Source: a virus. From it: DNA of 64,000 nt. The translations under genes were made by a program, and so were the position numbers. The notes beneath the pieces were generated by a model. That model searched no databases. It worked only from the letters and a program-made list of their open reading frames with translations, and had not been told where the DNA came from. Shown piece after piece: positions 43,864 to 50,062 of the stretch. The stretch lies in IMG/VR virus record IMGVR_UViG_3300032334_001433, positions 1 to 64,000 of that record. One strand, written 5' to 3'. Position 1 is the stretch's first letter. Each line of letters starts with the position of its first letter.

Positions 43864-44362
43864 CTTTAGCTCTCCAAATAGAGATTGATTCCGTCAATGC
43901 CTGCTCAACAAATTCATTGAATGTAATATCCAACTTATGTGCAGCCTTCATCATAAACAGTAACTCGTCATCTGGAATATTAACAGACATTAGTACTCGT
44001 GTATCATAATCTAGACCATGAATAATAGCGTTTGCTTTTTCTGCAAAGTCTTCGTATAAATCAAGATCGATAAACTTTACATCATCATACGCAGCATCTT
44101 CAATGCCTCGAGTTTTGCATTCATCAAAGTATGCATCTTTAAATTTTTCATTAAAGATACGATATGAACGTCTATTAATAAAATCATGCGCTTCCATGAC
44201 AAATACGGTTTGATCTTCAGTATCATACATGACAGATACTTCATATTGTTCGAGCGCGCTGCTAGTTAGACTATATGCATTGTCGCCGAAGCAACGCCAC
44301 ATATAATTCGACCCTTCTCCAATCTTATATTCAACCAACTCAAAGTAATCTTGTAGTGTCAT
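43838..44362 (-). CDS. Conserved hypothetical phage protein
   Basis: 174 residues. The N-terminal half includes MTLQDYFELVEYKIG, NYMWRCFGDNAYSLTS and VMEAHDFINRRSYRIFNEKF. The C-terminal 40 residues (IPDDELLFMMKAAHKLDITF, then NEFVEQALTESI) form a helix-turn-helix-like segment that recurs in many phage early proteins and resembles ribbon-helix-helix antitoxin tails. Possible host-interaction or regulatory protein; unproven. Confidence 0.65.
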   Translation of the reverse strand: MTLQDYFELVEYKIGEGSNYMWRCFGDNAYSLTSSALEQYEVSVMYDTEDQTVFVMEAHDFINRRSYRIFNEKFKDAYFDECKTRGIEDAAYDDVKFIDLDLYEDFAEKANAIIHGLDYDTRVLMSVNIPDDELLFMMKAAHKLDITFNEFVEQALTESISIWRAKDGLADKLF

Positions 44363-44370
44363 AATATATC

Positions 44371-44541
44371 CTATTTGTTATTTAGCAAATCCTGCATATC
44401 TTTAAGCAATGGACGCATTTCATCCTTCACATTGGCCTCAACCATTCTTGCGAATAATTGCACTGCATCATAATCAAATGATGTTCCGTCACACGCTAAT
44501 CCAGCTTGTATTGCCATTTCATCAATTTTCTCGTTCGTCAT
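44371..44541 (-). CDS. Hypothetical small acidic helical protein
   Basis: 56 residues, MTNEKIDEMAIQAGLACDGT, then FDYDAVQLFARMVEANVKDE and a helical tail RPLLKDMQDLLNNK. It occupies the space between two operon genes and overlaps the upstream one by 20 bases. The IDEMAIQAGL ... FA(R)MVEAxVKDE pattern is typical of small early proteins found across many phages. Function unknown. Confidence 0.62.
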   Translation of the reverse strand: MTNEKIDEMAIQAGLACDGTSFDYDAVQLFARMVEANVKDEMRPLLKDMQDLLNNK

Positions 44542-44785
44542 CTATTTCCTCATCTATAATCTCAGCATCTTCTAACTTAACTATATTAAGGTACCCGGCT
44601 GGCTCTCTGCTCATGTAACAATCATCGTACTCCCGTACATAAGGAACTACTTCACCTACAAGTTTACTGTACCACATTAAAGAATCCGAGCATTTAAGAA
44701 TCTTTAATGATCGTTTAATTACTGGTAGTTTGAGAGTAGGGGCTTCCATATCTTCAATCTGAGTTTTGCGCCAGCCTTGTGCCAT
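44522..44785 (-). CDS. Hypothetical small protein
   Basis: 87 residues, starting MAQGWRKTQIEDMEAPTLKL, central SLMWYSKLVGEVVPYVREYD, and an acidic C-terminus EDAEIIDEEIDDEREN. No motif recognised. The acidic tail encodes bases that also serve the start of the next gene. Confidence 0.58.
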   Translation of the reverse strand: MAQGWRKTQIEDMEAPTLKLPVIKRSLKILKCSDSLMWYSKLVGEVVPYVREYDDCYMSREPAGYLNIVKLEDAEIIDEEIDDEREN

Positions 44786-44789
44786 AATA

Positions 44790-45014
44790 TTAGAAACTTA
44801 AAATAGATTTTTTCTGATTAAGCATTGAAACAACTTTGTCAAGTGGTTCAGTTACTTCCCATGTACCGTGTGGAGGACAGAAGATAAAGGTGCGGAGTTC
44901 CGTCACTTCATCTACAGTTACCTCACTAGAGTGAATGGTAGCAATCAAATCTGAATTGATTGCGATTTTGTTTCCGCGATGCGCAGCGGTTGCGTTTGTC
45001 AAAGTAATATACAT
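44790..45014 (-). CDS. FlbD/SwrD-like small protein
   Basis: 74 residues from the ATG at 45014, chosen because MYITLTNATAAHRGNKIAIN then DLIATIHSS starts like the FlbD/SwrD family (I-x-L-T-x-x-x-G-x-x-x-x-I-N-x-x-L-I-x-x-I). The tail WEVTEPLDKVVSMLNQKK also fits (V-x-E-x-x-x-x-V). An upstream in-frame ATG at 45071 would overlap the neighbouring gene. The family is small and beta-rich and is found in flagellar operons and in many phages; its phage role is unknown. Confidence 0.62.
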   Translation of the reverse strand: MYITLTNATAAHRGNKIAINSDLIATIHSSEVTVDEVTELRTFIFCPPHGTWEVTEPLDKVVSMLNQKKSILSF

Positions 45015-45015
45015 T

Positions 45016-45363
45016 TTATTCCCAAGTTCTATGTGTTTCTGTAATGTGTTCACACCCGTCGTATTCTTCAATATACCATTCTACGTCATCGGGTATTTCC
45101 ACAACTTTTAAATCGGCATAAGCTCCGCTGGCCATATGTTTCAACTCCTCGACAACTTGTACAAGATACTTGTCGTCACGATCAAGATTGCCTTCATAGA
45201 AAAAGTGAGTATTATCTACACGACCTTCTTCATAGAAAAAAGATGCCCCATTTTTAGTTTCAGTCTTAACGAGATTCAACCCAGCAAGCTCACCATACCG
45301 AACTACAGCATCATCGGATAACCCGAATCCGCCATAGCATTTATTTATAACGATTTTTTTCAT
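45016..45363 (-). CDS. Conserved early phage protein
   Basis: 115 residues. Starts KKIVINKCYGGFGLSDDAVV and ends EIPDDVEWYIEEYDGCEHIT then ETHRTWE. Both ends are strongly conserved in a family spread through many unrelated phages (I-x-K-C-Y-G-G-F-G-L-S ... DVEWxIxEYDGxExVxExHRxW). The function is not known. Its start overlaps the upstream gene stop. Confidence 0.78.
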   Translation of the reverse strand: MKKIVINKCYGGFGLSDDAVVRYGELAGLNLVKTETKNGASFFYEEGRVDNTHFFYEGNLDRDDKYLVQVVEELKHMASGAYADLKVVEIPDDVEWYIEEYDGCEHITETHRTWE

Positions 45364-45578
45364 ACTATTTTACCTAACACTTTGTAGATTAATTTATCCA
45401 ACTCTGTTTGGTAATCGTTGTTACCCATTCGACGCTTCATCCAGATTTTTTCAAGCAATTCCTTTGGACCCTCAGGAAGATCATCTGGCATTGCGTCTCG
45501 AGATTCAAGCTCATCAATTAGATCCTGAGTATCAAAATCAGATAAGTCAACTTCTACTTCTGTAGTAACGTAAGCCAT
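45360..45578 (-). CDS. Hypothetical acidic protein
   Basis: 72 residues with EVEVDLSDFDTQDLIDELES at the front, a motif seen in many small phage proteins next to the CYGGFGLS family, then LLEKIWMKRRMGNNDYQTEL. Probably soluble and helical. Overlaps its neighbours by four bases on one side and one base on the other. Confidence 0.65.
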   Translation of the reverse strand: MAYVTTEVEVDLSDFDTQDLIDELESRDAMPDDLPEGPKELLEKIWMKRRMGNNDYQTELDKLIYKVLGKIV

Positions 45579-45763
45579 TATACAATCTCCTCAACAATTC
45601 CAAGAATTTCTGCTAAAATCAGCAACCAGCCTGTCAAGACAAATGACCCCATAATAAGAGCAGTCCCTGCTCCAATTCGTACAGCGCTCTTTACAATGCT
45701 AACATAAAAATGTCCCTTGCTTGTATCTTTAGGTTGAATTTCAATCTTATCAAAATCAATCAT
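45578..45763 (-). CDS. Small membrane protein
   Basis: 61 residues: a soluble N-terminus MIDFDKIEIQPKDTSKGHFY, then hydrophobic helices AVRIGAGTALIMGSFVLTGW and LLILAEILGIVEEIV. It could span the inner membrane once or twice. No known function. It overlaps both neighbouring genes by one to four bases. Confidence 0.6.
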   Translation of the reverse strand: MIDFDKIEIQPKDTSKGHFYVSIVKSAVRIGAGTALIMGSFVLTGWLLILAEILGIVEEIV

Positions 45764-45933
45764 AGCATTTGCCTATTTAGTTTAGATTCTAGAAATGCAA
45801 TGCGACGCTCAATTGACGCATTCGCCTCATCGTCAAGTTCTCCTCGGATCTCGCACAAATGAACAAGCTCATTCATAATAGATTCGTTAGTTTCGTCTAC
45901 TTCACGTAGCTCGATTTGTTTATTCTGTTTCAT
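45760..45933 (-). CDS. Hypothetical small helical protein
   Basis: 57 residues from the ATG at 45933 (MKQNKQIELREVDETNESIM, then NELVHLCEIRGELDDEANAS). A GGAG six bases before this ATG decides the start; the longer frame would need a TTG at 45945 that contains the same GGAG. The C-terminal helix is ASIERRIAFLESKLNRQML. Function unknown. Confidence 0.58.
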   Translation of the reverse strand: MKQNKQIELREVDETNESIMNELVHLCEIRGELDDEANASIERRIAFLESKLNRQML

Positions 45934-46240
45934 CATCTGCTCCAAGTTTAATGGTTACGCTTGTGACACTATCATATCGAAAGCTGCGCCAAGCATTAGC
46001 TTCCAAATCATAAACTGCAAGTGTTTCTTCGCTCACCTTGCGTGTATTTTCTTTTTTGTTTTCTTCAATTGCTAGTCCGGGAACCAGCGTAGGATCCAAT
46101 GTGCAAAGCATTTTACGCTCTGTTCCATCTTTCTTAATGAACTCTACAGTTGAAGAGCCATGCTTCAAGATAGATTTAATCCAAATCTTGAATGCAATAT
46201 AGTCTTCGTCAGACAATTTTTTTTCTAAAGTATCAGTCAC
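45920..46240 (-). CDS. WYL_2/DUF2693-like Sm-fold protein
   Basis: 106 residues from a GTG start with GGAG six bases upstream. EFIKKDGTERKMLCTLDPTL followed later by VYDLEANAWRSFRYDSVTSV matches the phage family called WYL_2 (DUF2693): K-x-D-G-x-x-R-x-M-x-C-T-L-D-P-x-x-(V/I)-P and W-x-L-(D/E)-x-x-x-W-R-S-F. An Sm-like SH3 barrel is expected. It is the first gene of the leftward operon and probably binds nucleic acid or protein; not proven. Confidence 0.75.
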   Translation of the reverse strand: MTDTLEKKLSDEDYIAFKIWIKSILKHGSSTVEFIKKDGTERKMLCTLDPTLVPGLAIEENKKENTRKVSEETLAVYDLEANAWRSFRYDSVTSVTIKLGADDETE

Positions 46241-46264
46241 ATGATCTCCATTAATTTATCCTAT

Positions 46265-46293
46265 ATTGTAGCACACTTTACTCTGCTTGTCAA
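46265..46293 (-). promoter_or_regulatory. Sigma70-type promoter for the leftward operon
   Basis: On the minus strand, TTGACA (46288-46293) is separated by 17 bases from TACAAT (46265-46270), about 25 bases before the first operon gene. It would drive the 46240-42249 gene string. The bases before the -35 (TTGC) match those of the other cassettes. Confidence 0.8.
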
Positions 46294-46317
46294 GCAATTT
46301 TTATCCATTTGATAAAC

Positions 46318-46623
46318 TTATTGTGTATTCAAAACTGGCGAATACTCGGCAATCAGCGCTCGCTCTAAATTATGAGCAGGAGTCTTGCCACGAACAATCG
46401 CTAACTCTTGTGCTAGAAATGATTCAGCGCCAAACTCTCTGATTGCTTTACATAATGCCCAAGAACGATTCTCAGTACGAGCTCGTTGAATGTGCTTCAA
46501 TATACGAACACGTAAATCTTTCTTTCGAGATCCCTGCGTGATGCCAATGTAGAAATCACCAGTAACAGCATTTGTGATACTGTATACTATATGCTTTCGG
46601 TCAGAACGTTTCTTTCTCATCAT
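46318..46623 (-). CDS. GIY-YIG nuclease-domain protein
   Basis: 101 residues from the ATG pair at 46618-46623. It has a GIY-YIG-type core: HIVYSITNAVTGDFYIGITQ (the first tyrosine and YIG), R-x-x-x-H helices (RVRILKHIQRARTENRSW), and a terminal E in HNLERALIAEYSPVLNTQ. Single-domain members of this type occur in phages as homing or free-standing nucleases. Its promoter sits six bases upstream of the first ATG, so the mRNA should have no leader. A longer frame starting at 46662 would run through the promoter and is rejected. Confidence 0.75.
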   Translation of the reverse strand: MMRKKRSDRKHIVYSITNAVTGDFYIGITQGSRKKDLRVRILKHIQRARTENRSWALCKAIREFGAESFLAQELAIVRGKTPAHNLERALIAEYSPVLNTQ

Positions 46624-46629
46624 GTCGTT

Positions 46630-46658
46630 ATTATAGCACCTTTTGTCCATTGTGTCAA
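46630..46658 (-). promoter_or_regulatory. Sigma70-type promoter giving a leaderless mRNA
   Basis: Minus-strand TTGACA (46653-46658), 17-base spacer, TATAAT (46630-46635), then six bases to the ATG of the GIY-YIG gene. The usual start point falls on or next to the ATG. It is back-to-back with the rightward promoter at 46705. Confidence 0.82.
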
Positions 46659-46667
46659 GCATTTTTT

Positions 46668-46692
46668 AGTACCCATATGAGCAAAAGGGTCT
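46668..46692 (+). terminator. Cassette stem-loop between divergent promoters
   Basis: AGTACCC (46668-46674) can pair with GGGTCT (46687-46692), with one bulged T, and CTTTC follows. The same stem-loop precedes the promoters near 47442, 49542, 50518 and 52934. Termination is likely but the stem is short. Confidence 0.5.
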
Positions 46693-46704
46693 TTCAAAAA
46701 ATGC

Positions 46705-46733
46705 TTGACAAGAGCATCGAAAGGTGCTAAAAT
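46705..46733 (+). promoter_or_regulatory. Sigma70-type early promoter
   Basis: TTGACA (46705-46710), 17 bases, TAAAAT (46728-46733) with a TGC extended -10, then GAGGCTTAA as in the other cassettes. Drives the two-gene unit at 46762-47258. Confidence 0.8.
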
Positions 46734-46761
46734 AGAGGCTTAATTAATTAGAAAGTGTCTT

Positions 46762-47016
46762 ATGCGTAGAAAAGAAATTATCAAAGGCCTAAAGAACTCT
46801 ACTCGTTTTCGAGTGATGCTTAATGGCATTGGTCTTTATATGAGTATCAGCGACACTGAGAAGTGTTTCGCTACAAGTTCGCACAGAGTGGCGACACAAG
46901 TTGCGCTGCAGCAATTAGTTAAAGAGAAGACTACTGGTCTTGGCACCACAGTTAAAGTTTACAACGACAAGTTACAATCCGAATCAATTCAAGTACAGGT
47001 GGATATACTACAATGA
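46762..47016 (+). CDS. Hypothetical early protein
   Basis: 84 residues, basic N-terminus MRRKEIIKGLKNSTRFRVML then NGIGLYMSISDTEKCFATSS and a beta tail VKVYNDKLQSESIQVQVDIL. Not recognised. Transcribed from its own cassette promoter; the stop overlaps the next start by four bases. Confidence 0.62.
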   Translation: MRRKEIIKGLKNSTRFRVMLNGIGLYMSISDTEKCFATSSHRVATQVALQQLVKEKTTGLGTTVKVYNDKLQSESIQVQVDILQ

Positions 47017-47258
47017 CAAATACAGATTACGATCTCGACGAATTCGTTAACAATAGCGGAACTAATGTCGATTTTACTAAGTATGAAGACGATGCAAGCA
47101 CAATCGATATGTTTGAACGACTTCCAGCAATGTTCGCAGCGAAATTCAAATGGGATACTTTGAATGAAGATGCAGACCCAGTACTGGTATGGGAGCTTAA
47201 TGGGCAACCCGTAGCATGGTACGATTGCGAAAGATTCGTAGGATATATAAAAGCATAA
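47013..47258 (+). CDS. Hypothetical acidic early protein
   Basis: 81 residues, MTNTDYDLDEFVNNSGTNVD to PVLVWELNGQPVAWYDCERF then VGYIKA. Strongly acidic first half and a compact beta-like second half with three Trp. The acidic composition resembles DNA-mimic or host-factor-binding early proteins, but that is only an impression. Function unknown. Confidence 0.62.
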   Translation: MTNTDYDLDEFVNNSGTNVDFTKYEDDASTIDMFERLPAMFAAKFKWDTLNEDADPVLVWELNGQPVAWYDCERFVGYIKA

Positions 47259-47404
47259 AACGGAAAAACCCGTAATTTAAGGGTACTAACCTATTGATTT
47301 TATTGTGGAATCTGACACACGAAATCGTAAAAATGCTAAAGTACCCTTAAATAGACGTTTTACTTGACAATATACCTATATACCCTTTTCAATGAAAATC
47401 TTAC
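47259..47404 (+). other. Intergenic region with a 13-bp inverted repeat and decayed promoter parts
   Basis: ATTTAAGGGTACT (47275-47287) is perfectly repeated in inverse at 47340-47352. A TTGACA at 47364 has no good -10 at 17 bases, and AGTACCC/GGGTACT blocks match the cassette stem-loop. It looks like remnants of one or two older cassettes. No open frame with coding character is seen. Confidence 0.6.
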
Positions 47405-47431
47405 AGTATCCGACTCTTTTGCTCGGATACT
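47405..47431 (+). terminator. Strong cassette terminator
   Basis: AGTATCCGA (47405-47413) pairs perfectly with TCGGATACT (47423-47431) around a 9-nt loop, followed by TACTTTTT. The stem ends 10 bases before the next promoter. Confidence 0.75.
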
Positions 47432-47441
47432 TACTTTTTGC

Positions 47442-47470
47442 TTGACACGATGACCAAAAAGTGCTATAAT
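47442..47470 (+). promoter_or_regulatory. Sigma70-type early promoter
   Basis: TTGACA (47442-47447), 17 bases ending GTGC, TATAAT (47465-47470), then TGAGGCTTAAACAGTAAGGA as leader with the ribosome-binding site. Drives 47498-49472, the longest early operon here. Confidence 0.88.
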
Positions 47471-47497
47471 TGAGGCTTAAACAGTAAGGAACACGAA

Positions 47498-47806
47498 ATG
47501 GCAAAGCTCTTAATTTCTACTCAGATTCACGAAAACTATGGCGCCCATGATTGGGACGGCGTAGGTGAATGCCCGCAATACTGGAAAGCCAAGGGCGGCA
47601 GTGATTATGTCGTTAAGAAGTTTAAAGGCGATGCTACTATGGCTATCATGGGTCTGCGTTCGCAAATTGAATGCGATGACGAGTACTATCGCGAATCCAT
47701 TATTGATTGGAAAATCGTTCCTAACGATTATATGACCGAGTTTGAAAAAGATCAGCTCGACTATATGGGTAAGATTCAGTTCGCTCCTAAAGAACTCGTT
47801 TGGTAA
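47498..47806 (+). CDS. Conserved early phage protein
   Basis: 102 residues, MAKLLISTQIHENYGAHDWD, GVGECPQYWKAKGGSDYVVK and a helical end MTEFEKDQLDYMGKIQFAPK. The opening (LLISTQxxENYGAHDWDGxG) is a strongly conserved signature shared by early proteins of many phages. Function unknown. It is the first gene after the promoter, with AAGGA upstream. Confidence 0.78.
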   Translation: MAKLLISTQIHENYGAHDWDGVGECPQYWKAKGGSDYVVKKFKGDATMAIMGLRSQIECDDEYYRESIIDWKIVPNDYMTEFEKDQLDYMGKIQFAPKELVW

Positions 47807-47816
47807 TATATATTAT

Positions 47817-47987
47817 ATGTCCTACACAGTATTCAAAAATTCTAAAGAATTCGGACCTCGTAAAGGTCTTGAAGGTCCTTTCCATTATCGAAATGGCAGA
47901 GTTCTATATTACGATCCTAAAGAAGGAAAGTATTATGATCCTTTGACAGATTTCTATGTAGAATATGAAGAAGTTAAAGACTTATAA
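47817..47987 (+). CDS. Hypothetical small Tyr-rich protein
   Basis: 56 residues from the ATG at 47817 (MSYTVFKNSKEFGPRKGLEG, then PFHYRNGRVLYYDPKEGKYY). A longer frame from 47742 would overlap the upstream gene and lacks a ribosome-binding site. Eight Tyr and a basic first half; the YYDPKEGKYYDP repeat is reminiscent of a small beta hairpin. Function unknown. Confidence 0.6.
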   Translation: MSYTVFKNSKEFGPRKGLEGPFHYRNGRVLYYDPKEGKYYDPLTDFYVEYEEVKDL

Positions 47988-48096
47988 ACTAACCAATAAT
48001 AAAATCTATGCATCAATACTTTTCATATTTGTATTGTATGTCACAGTATCCGTATTTGCTTTGGGATTGTTGGATTACCTGCTCTACGCAAAATGA
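47965..48096 (+). CDS. Small membrane protein
   Basis: 43 residues: basic start MKKLKTYKLTNNK followed by one membrane helix (IYASILFIFVLYVTVSVFAL) and the end LLDYLLYAK. It overlaps the end of the upstream gene by 23 bases and the next start by four. Function unknown; inner-membrane location predicted. Confidence 0.55.
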   Translation: MKKLKTYKLTNNKIYASILFIFVLYVTVSVFALGLLDYLLYAK

Positions 48097-48218
48097 AACA
48101 CATACTAGTAAACGCAGTTAGAGAAATGCTAGAACGTCATTGGGACGTCTATGAGATTGCAGCAAAGCTGAATTTAGATGTTAACCTAGTTCAGCAAATA
48201 ATTGACCTGTTAACCTAA
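48093..48218 (+). CDS. Small helix-turn-helix-like protein
   Basis: 41 residues, MKHILVNAVREMLERHWDVY then EIAAKLNLDVNLVQQIIDLL. The second half has the spacing of a helix-turn-helix (EIAAKLNLDVNLVQQII) and matches a family of tiny phage proteins with W-x-x-E-I-A-x-x-L-x-x-x. It may bind DNA or RNA. A four-base ATGA overlap links it to the upstream gene. Confidence 0.6.
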   Translation: MKHILVNAVREMLERHWDVYEIAAKLNLDVNLVQQIIDLLT

Positions 48219-48232
48219 AAGGAATTTTTGTT

Positions 48233-48475
48233 ATGGAAAAACCAGTAGTCCAATATGTCGGAGAAGCCAAGGTATATGTTTGGCCTTATTCTCCAGAAGA
48301 CAAACCAGTCTATGTCGCCCGCATACCTTTGGCTTTAAATCATCCAACACTAGGCAAATGCCCCGATATTAGAACATCTCGAATTGTCAAACAACCAGAT
48401 GAGTCTGGTCGATTTGAAACCCTCAACACAATATATGAAAAAGTAGAAAGTGAAGATAATCATGGAAATGAATGA
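48233..48475 (+). CDS. Hypothetical early protein
   Basis: 80 residues, MEKPVVQYVGEAKVYVWPYS, VARIPLALNHPTLGKCPDIR then TSRIVKQPDESGRFETLNTI. The YVARIPLALNHP and RTSRIV strands and the acidic tail suggest a small beta protein. AAGGAA precedes the start. Family not recognised. Confidence 0.6.
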   Translation: MEKPVVQYVGEAKVYVWPYSPEDKPVYVARIPLALNHPTLGKCPDIRTSRIVKQPDESGRFETLNTIYEKVESEDNHGNE

Positions 48476-48725
48476 ATATGTAAAAGAGCTCGAGGCTCAA
48501 GTTGACCCAACCTTTGTTGAAAAGATTAAAGATTGGCCAGTAGAAACAAAACTCTATATGTACTTGCACAATATTCAATTGGCAATGATGAAAGAGTTTA
48601 AAGAAAATCAAGTTGTATTTCCTAAAGTACCAGCTAAAGACTTTATGCAATGGCGTATGCCAAAGATTGAATATCTAGGTTATCCTACTCCAGGTACTAC
48701 AACTTATGAATACAAGCAAGGTTGA
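48462..48725 (+). CDS. Hypothetical early protein
   Basis: 87 residues from the ATG at 48462 (a GTG at 48450 is an alternative). Helical front MEMNEYVKELEAQVDPTFVE, central LYMYLHNIQLAMMKEFKENQ, then a Pro-rich end MPKIEYLGYPTPGTTTYEYK. Overlaps both neighbours. Function unknown. Confidence 0.55.
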   Translation: MEMNEYVKELEAQVDPTFVEKIKDWPVETKLYMYLHNIQLAMMKEFKENQVVFPKVPAKDFMQWRMPKIEYLGYPTPGTTTYEYKQG

Positions 48726-48891
48726 TAAACTCTATAAGATTGCAATGGTTCAAGACGGTATAGAGTCTGAAAGAGATCTTATACACGCATTCGCCGAGTT
48801 GATTGTTCGAGAATGTGCTGATATTGCTGCCGATCATGATGGGTTGGATATTTACGAAGAAATTAGAGAACATTTCGGAGTTCAAGAATGA
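48706..48891 (+). CDS. Conserved small early protein
   Basis: 61 residues, MNTSKVDKLYKIAMVQDGIE then LIHAFAELIVRECADIAADH and IYEEIREHFGVQE. The FAELIVRECADIA helix is a well-known recurring motif in small proteins of many phages, often the whole or the end of the protein. Role unknown. The start overlaps the gene before it. Confidence 0.7.
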   Translation: MNTSKVDKLYKIAMVQDGIESERDLIHAFAELIVRECADIAADHDGLDIYEEIREHFGVQE

Positions 48892-49079
48892 AAATAACAG
48901 AAGTGCAAGCACATAACACTCGTATTCATAATGAAGTCGTTAGAACAGAACGAATTCATAATGAACAACTAAACAAGCATCGTCTTGAGAAATTGCGTCA
49001 AGTTGATACTGAGGAAAAACGTATTGAAGCAAATCGGCGCATGAATCGCGCTGGTCAAAATATAGATAGGATGGCATAA
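48888..49079 (+). CDS. Small basic coiled-coil protein
   Basis: 63 residues with almost no hydrophobic core: RIHNEVVRTERIHNEQLNKH then RLEKLRQVDTEEKRIEANRR and the end MNRAGQNIDRMA. It contains a repeated (E/T)RIHNE unit and reads as one long, polar helix. It could bind nucleic acid or coil with a partner. Overlaps both neighbours by four and one bases. Confidence 0.6.
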   Translation: MKITEVQAHNTRIHNEVVRTERIHNEQLNKHRLEKLRQVDTEEKRIEANRRMNRAGQNIDRMA

Positions 49080-49246
49080 TGATAAAATATATTGCATTAT
49101 TCTTGGCAATAATAACCGCATTTCAAATGTATCAATTTTGGGATTCGGCATTATTTGATGTATGGTGTGTTGGATTCACAGGTTGGCTTAATGTATTTAT
49201 CTATGAGTTAGAAAAAGAAAAGAAAAACATTGCGAATGTCGCATAA
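49079..49246 (+). CDS. Small membrane protein
   Basis: 55 residues: MIKYIALFLAIITAFQMYQF forms the first helix, then WDSALFDVWCVGFTGWLNVF a second, Trp-rich one, and a charged end IYELEKEKKNIANVA. The start overlaps the upstream stop (TAATG) and the end overlaps the next gene. Predicted inner-membrane location; function unknown. Confidence 0.58.
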   Translation: MIKYIALFLAIITAFQMYQFWDSALFDVWCVGFTGWLNVFIYELEKEKKNIANVA

Positions 49247-49472
49247 AGATATTATTTGGATTGTTGCCGGAAATCGAGAGGAATTTCATTCGTATGTACG
49301 TCGCAAAATGCCATTAGGACATGATCCAAATAATTATAAGTTTGTATATTCTGTCGATCAATTGCGTGGATTAAATAGTATCAAAGGTTTCTATATTGGA
49401 AACTACAAATCAAGAAAAGATATTAATATTATTCAAGCAATTATTAATGTAATTAAACTTTCAGAAACTTAA
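49236..49472 (+). CDS. Hypothetical early protein
   Basis: 78 residues from the ATG at 49236 (MSHKDIIWIVAGNREEFHSY); a TTG six bases upstream is the alternative. VRRKMPLGHDPNNYKFVYSV, then DQLRGLNSIKGFYIGNYKSR: the pattern (I-W-I-V-A-G-N ... F-x-x-Y-V ... F-x-Y-V-x-x-x-D-x-L-R-G) is that of small alpha/beta phage proteins with a Rossmann-like strand. Last gene of its operon. Function unknown. Confidence 0.62.
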   Translation: MSHKDIIWIVAGNREEFHSYVRRKMPLGHDPNNYKFVYSVDQLRGLNSIKGFYIGNYKSRKDINIIQAIINVIKLSET

Positions 49473-49510
49473 CATCTTTTCCCTTCCTTGTCAACCTTTT
49501 TATAGTACCC
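49472..49510 (+). repeat. Dispersed 39/40-bp repeat, copy 1
   Basis: The stretch from AACATCTTTTCCC to TATAGTACCC is repeated at 52864-52903 with two substitutions and a one-base indel. Read on the minus strand it holds a TTGACA (49490-49495), but the -10 at 17 bases is poor (TAAGTT). It forms the left part of a promoter/stem-loop cassette. Confidence 0.85.
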
Positions 49511-49530
49511 GAGTCTTTTGCTCGGGTACT
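49504..49530 (+). terminator. Strong cassette terminator
   Basis: AGTACCCGAG (49504-49513) pairs perfectly over 10 bases with CTCGGGTACT (49521-49530) around a 7-nt loop, followed by TCACTTTG. It ends 11 bases before the next -35. Confidence 0.75.
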
Positions 49531-49541
49531 TCACTTTGTGC

Positions 49542-49570
49542 TTGACACTCTGCTCAAAAGGTGCTATAAT
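49542..49570 (+). promoter_or_regulatory. Sigma70-type early promoter
   Basis: TTGACA (49542-49547), 17 bases, TATAAT (49565-49570) with extended -10 TGC; leader TGAGGCTTAAACAGCAACAG. Drives the genes at 49600 and 49819. Confidence 0.88.
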
Positions 49571-49599
49571 TGAGGCTTAAACAGCAACAGGAGTAGATG

Positions 49600-49803
49600 A
49601 TGCGTGAACAGACAACGAAACTTCTAGATATGATGGCCGAGGGATTGATCTCTGCAGAAGCAGTTGCAGATATGTGTCTTGCCTATATGAGTGAAGACGA
49701 TGTGGCAGATATGATGCGGTCCAACGACATTGTTGACTATGATGAAGATGATGGTCAGCCCGACGAAGCCCAGGAATGGGAATCGTTTGACCCAGATTGC
49801 TAA
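49600..49803 (+). CDS. Hypothetical acidic early protein
   Basis: 67 residues. Two ATGs are adjacent (49597, 49600); AGGAG spacing favours the second. MREQTTKLLDMMAEGLISAE then AVADMCLAYMSEDDVADMMR is helical and may form a small helical bundle; the tail (DYDEDDGQPDEAQEWESFDP) is very acidic. Similar proteins with a LxxMxxEG ... ADMCLxYMSEDDVxDM core occur in many phages. Function unknown. Confidence 0.65.
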   Translation: MREQTTKLLDMMAEGLISAEAVADMCLAYMSEDDVADMMRSNDIVDYDEDDGQPDEAQEWESFDPDC

Positions 49804-49818
49804 TAGAAAGGATAATAT

Positions 49819-49983
49819 ATGTGGATAGTACAAGTTTACGATACAGTTGAAGCAACATTCAAGTATGAGGAATTTCGCAATCGCAAGGCTGCAGAATCCT
49901 ACGCTGAAGATTTTGAAATTATCGCTAGTCTGTATGGACAGGCTGGACGCTATACAAAGATATCAGTTCAGTACATGAGTTAA
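49819..49983 (+). CDS. Hypothetical small early protein
   Basis: 54 residues, MWIVQVYDTVEATFKYEEFR then NRKAAESYAEDFEIIASLYG and QAGRYTKISVQYMS. A beta-alpha-beta pattern (W-I-V-Q-V-Y ... A-x-x-Y-A-E-D ... Y-T-x-I-S-V) common in tiny phage proteins. AAAGGA lies upstream. The stop codon is part of the following terminator stem. Confidence 0.62.
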   Translation: MWIVQVYDTVEATFKYEEFRNRKAAESYAEDFEIIASLYGQAGRYTKISVQYMS

Positions 49984-50001
49984 CCCTTCGGAGCAAAGGG
50001 T
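49983..50001 (+). terminator. Cassette terminator overlapping a stop codon
   Basis: ACCCTT (49983-49988) pairs with AAGGGT (49996-50001), followed by CTTTG. The first stem base is the last base of the TAA stop. The next -35 begins six bases later. Confidence 0.6.
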
Positions 50002-50007
50002 CTTTGC

Positions 50008-50036
50008 TTGACATTTGACTCCAACGGTGCTATAAT
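50008..50036 (+). promoter_or_regulatory. Sigma70-type early promoter
   Basis: TTGACA (50008-50013), 17 bases, TATAAT (50031-50036), leader AGAGACATAAACAGTAAGGA. Serves the genes at 50063 and 50261. Confidence 0.88.
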
Positions 50037-50062
50037 AGAGACATAAACAGTAAGGAACTTAT

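Noticed and set aside
45342-45349. Reverse-strand TATAAATA near the start of the 45363 gene
   Set aside because: It lies just inside the coding sequence (V-I-N-K) of a gene in an early operon driven from 46265, and no late-type gene follows it.
47364-47392. Additional promoter using TTGACA at 47364
   Set aside because: The hexamer 17 bases downstream is TTTCAA, far from TATAAT, and the better promoter lies 78 bases on.
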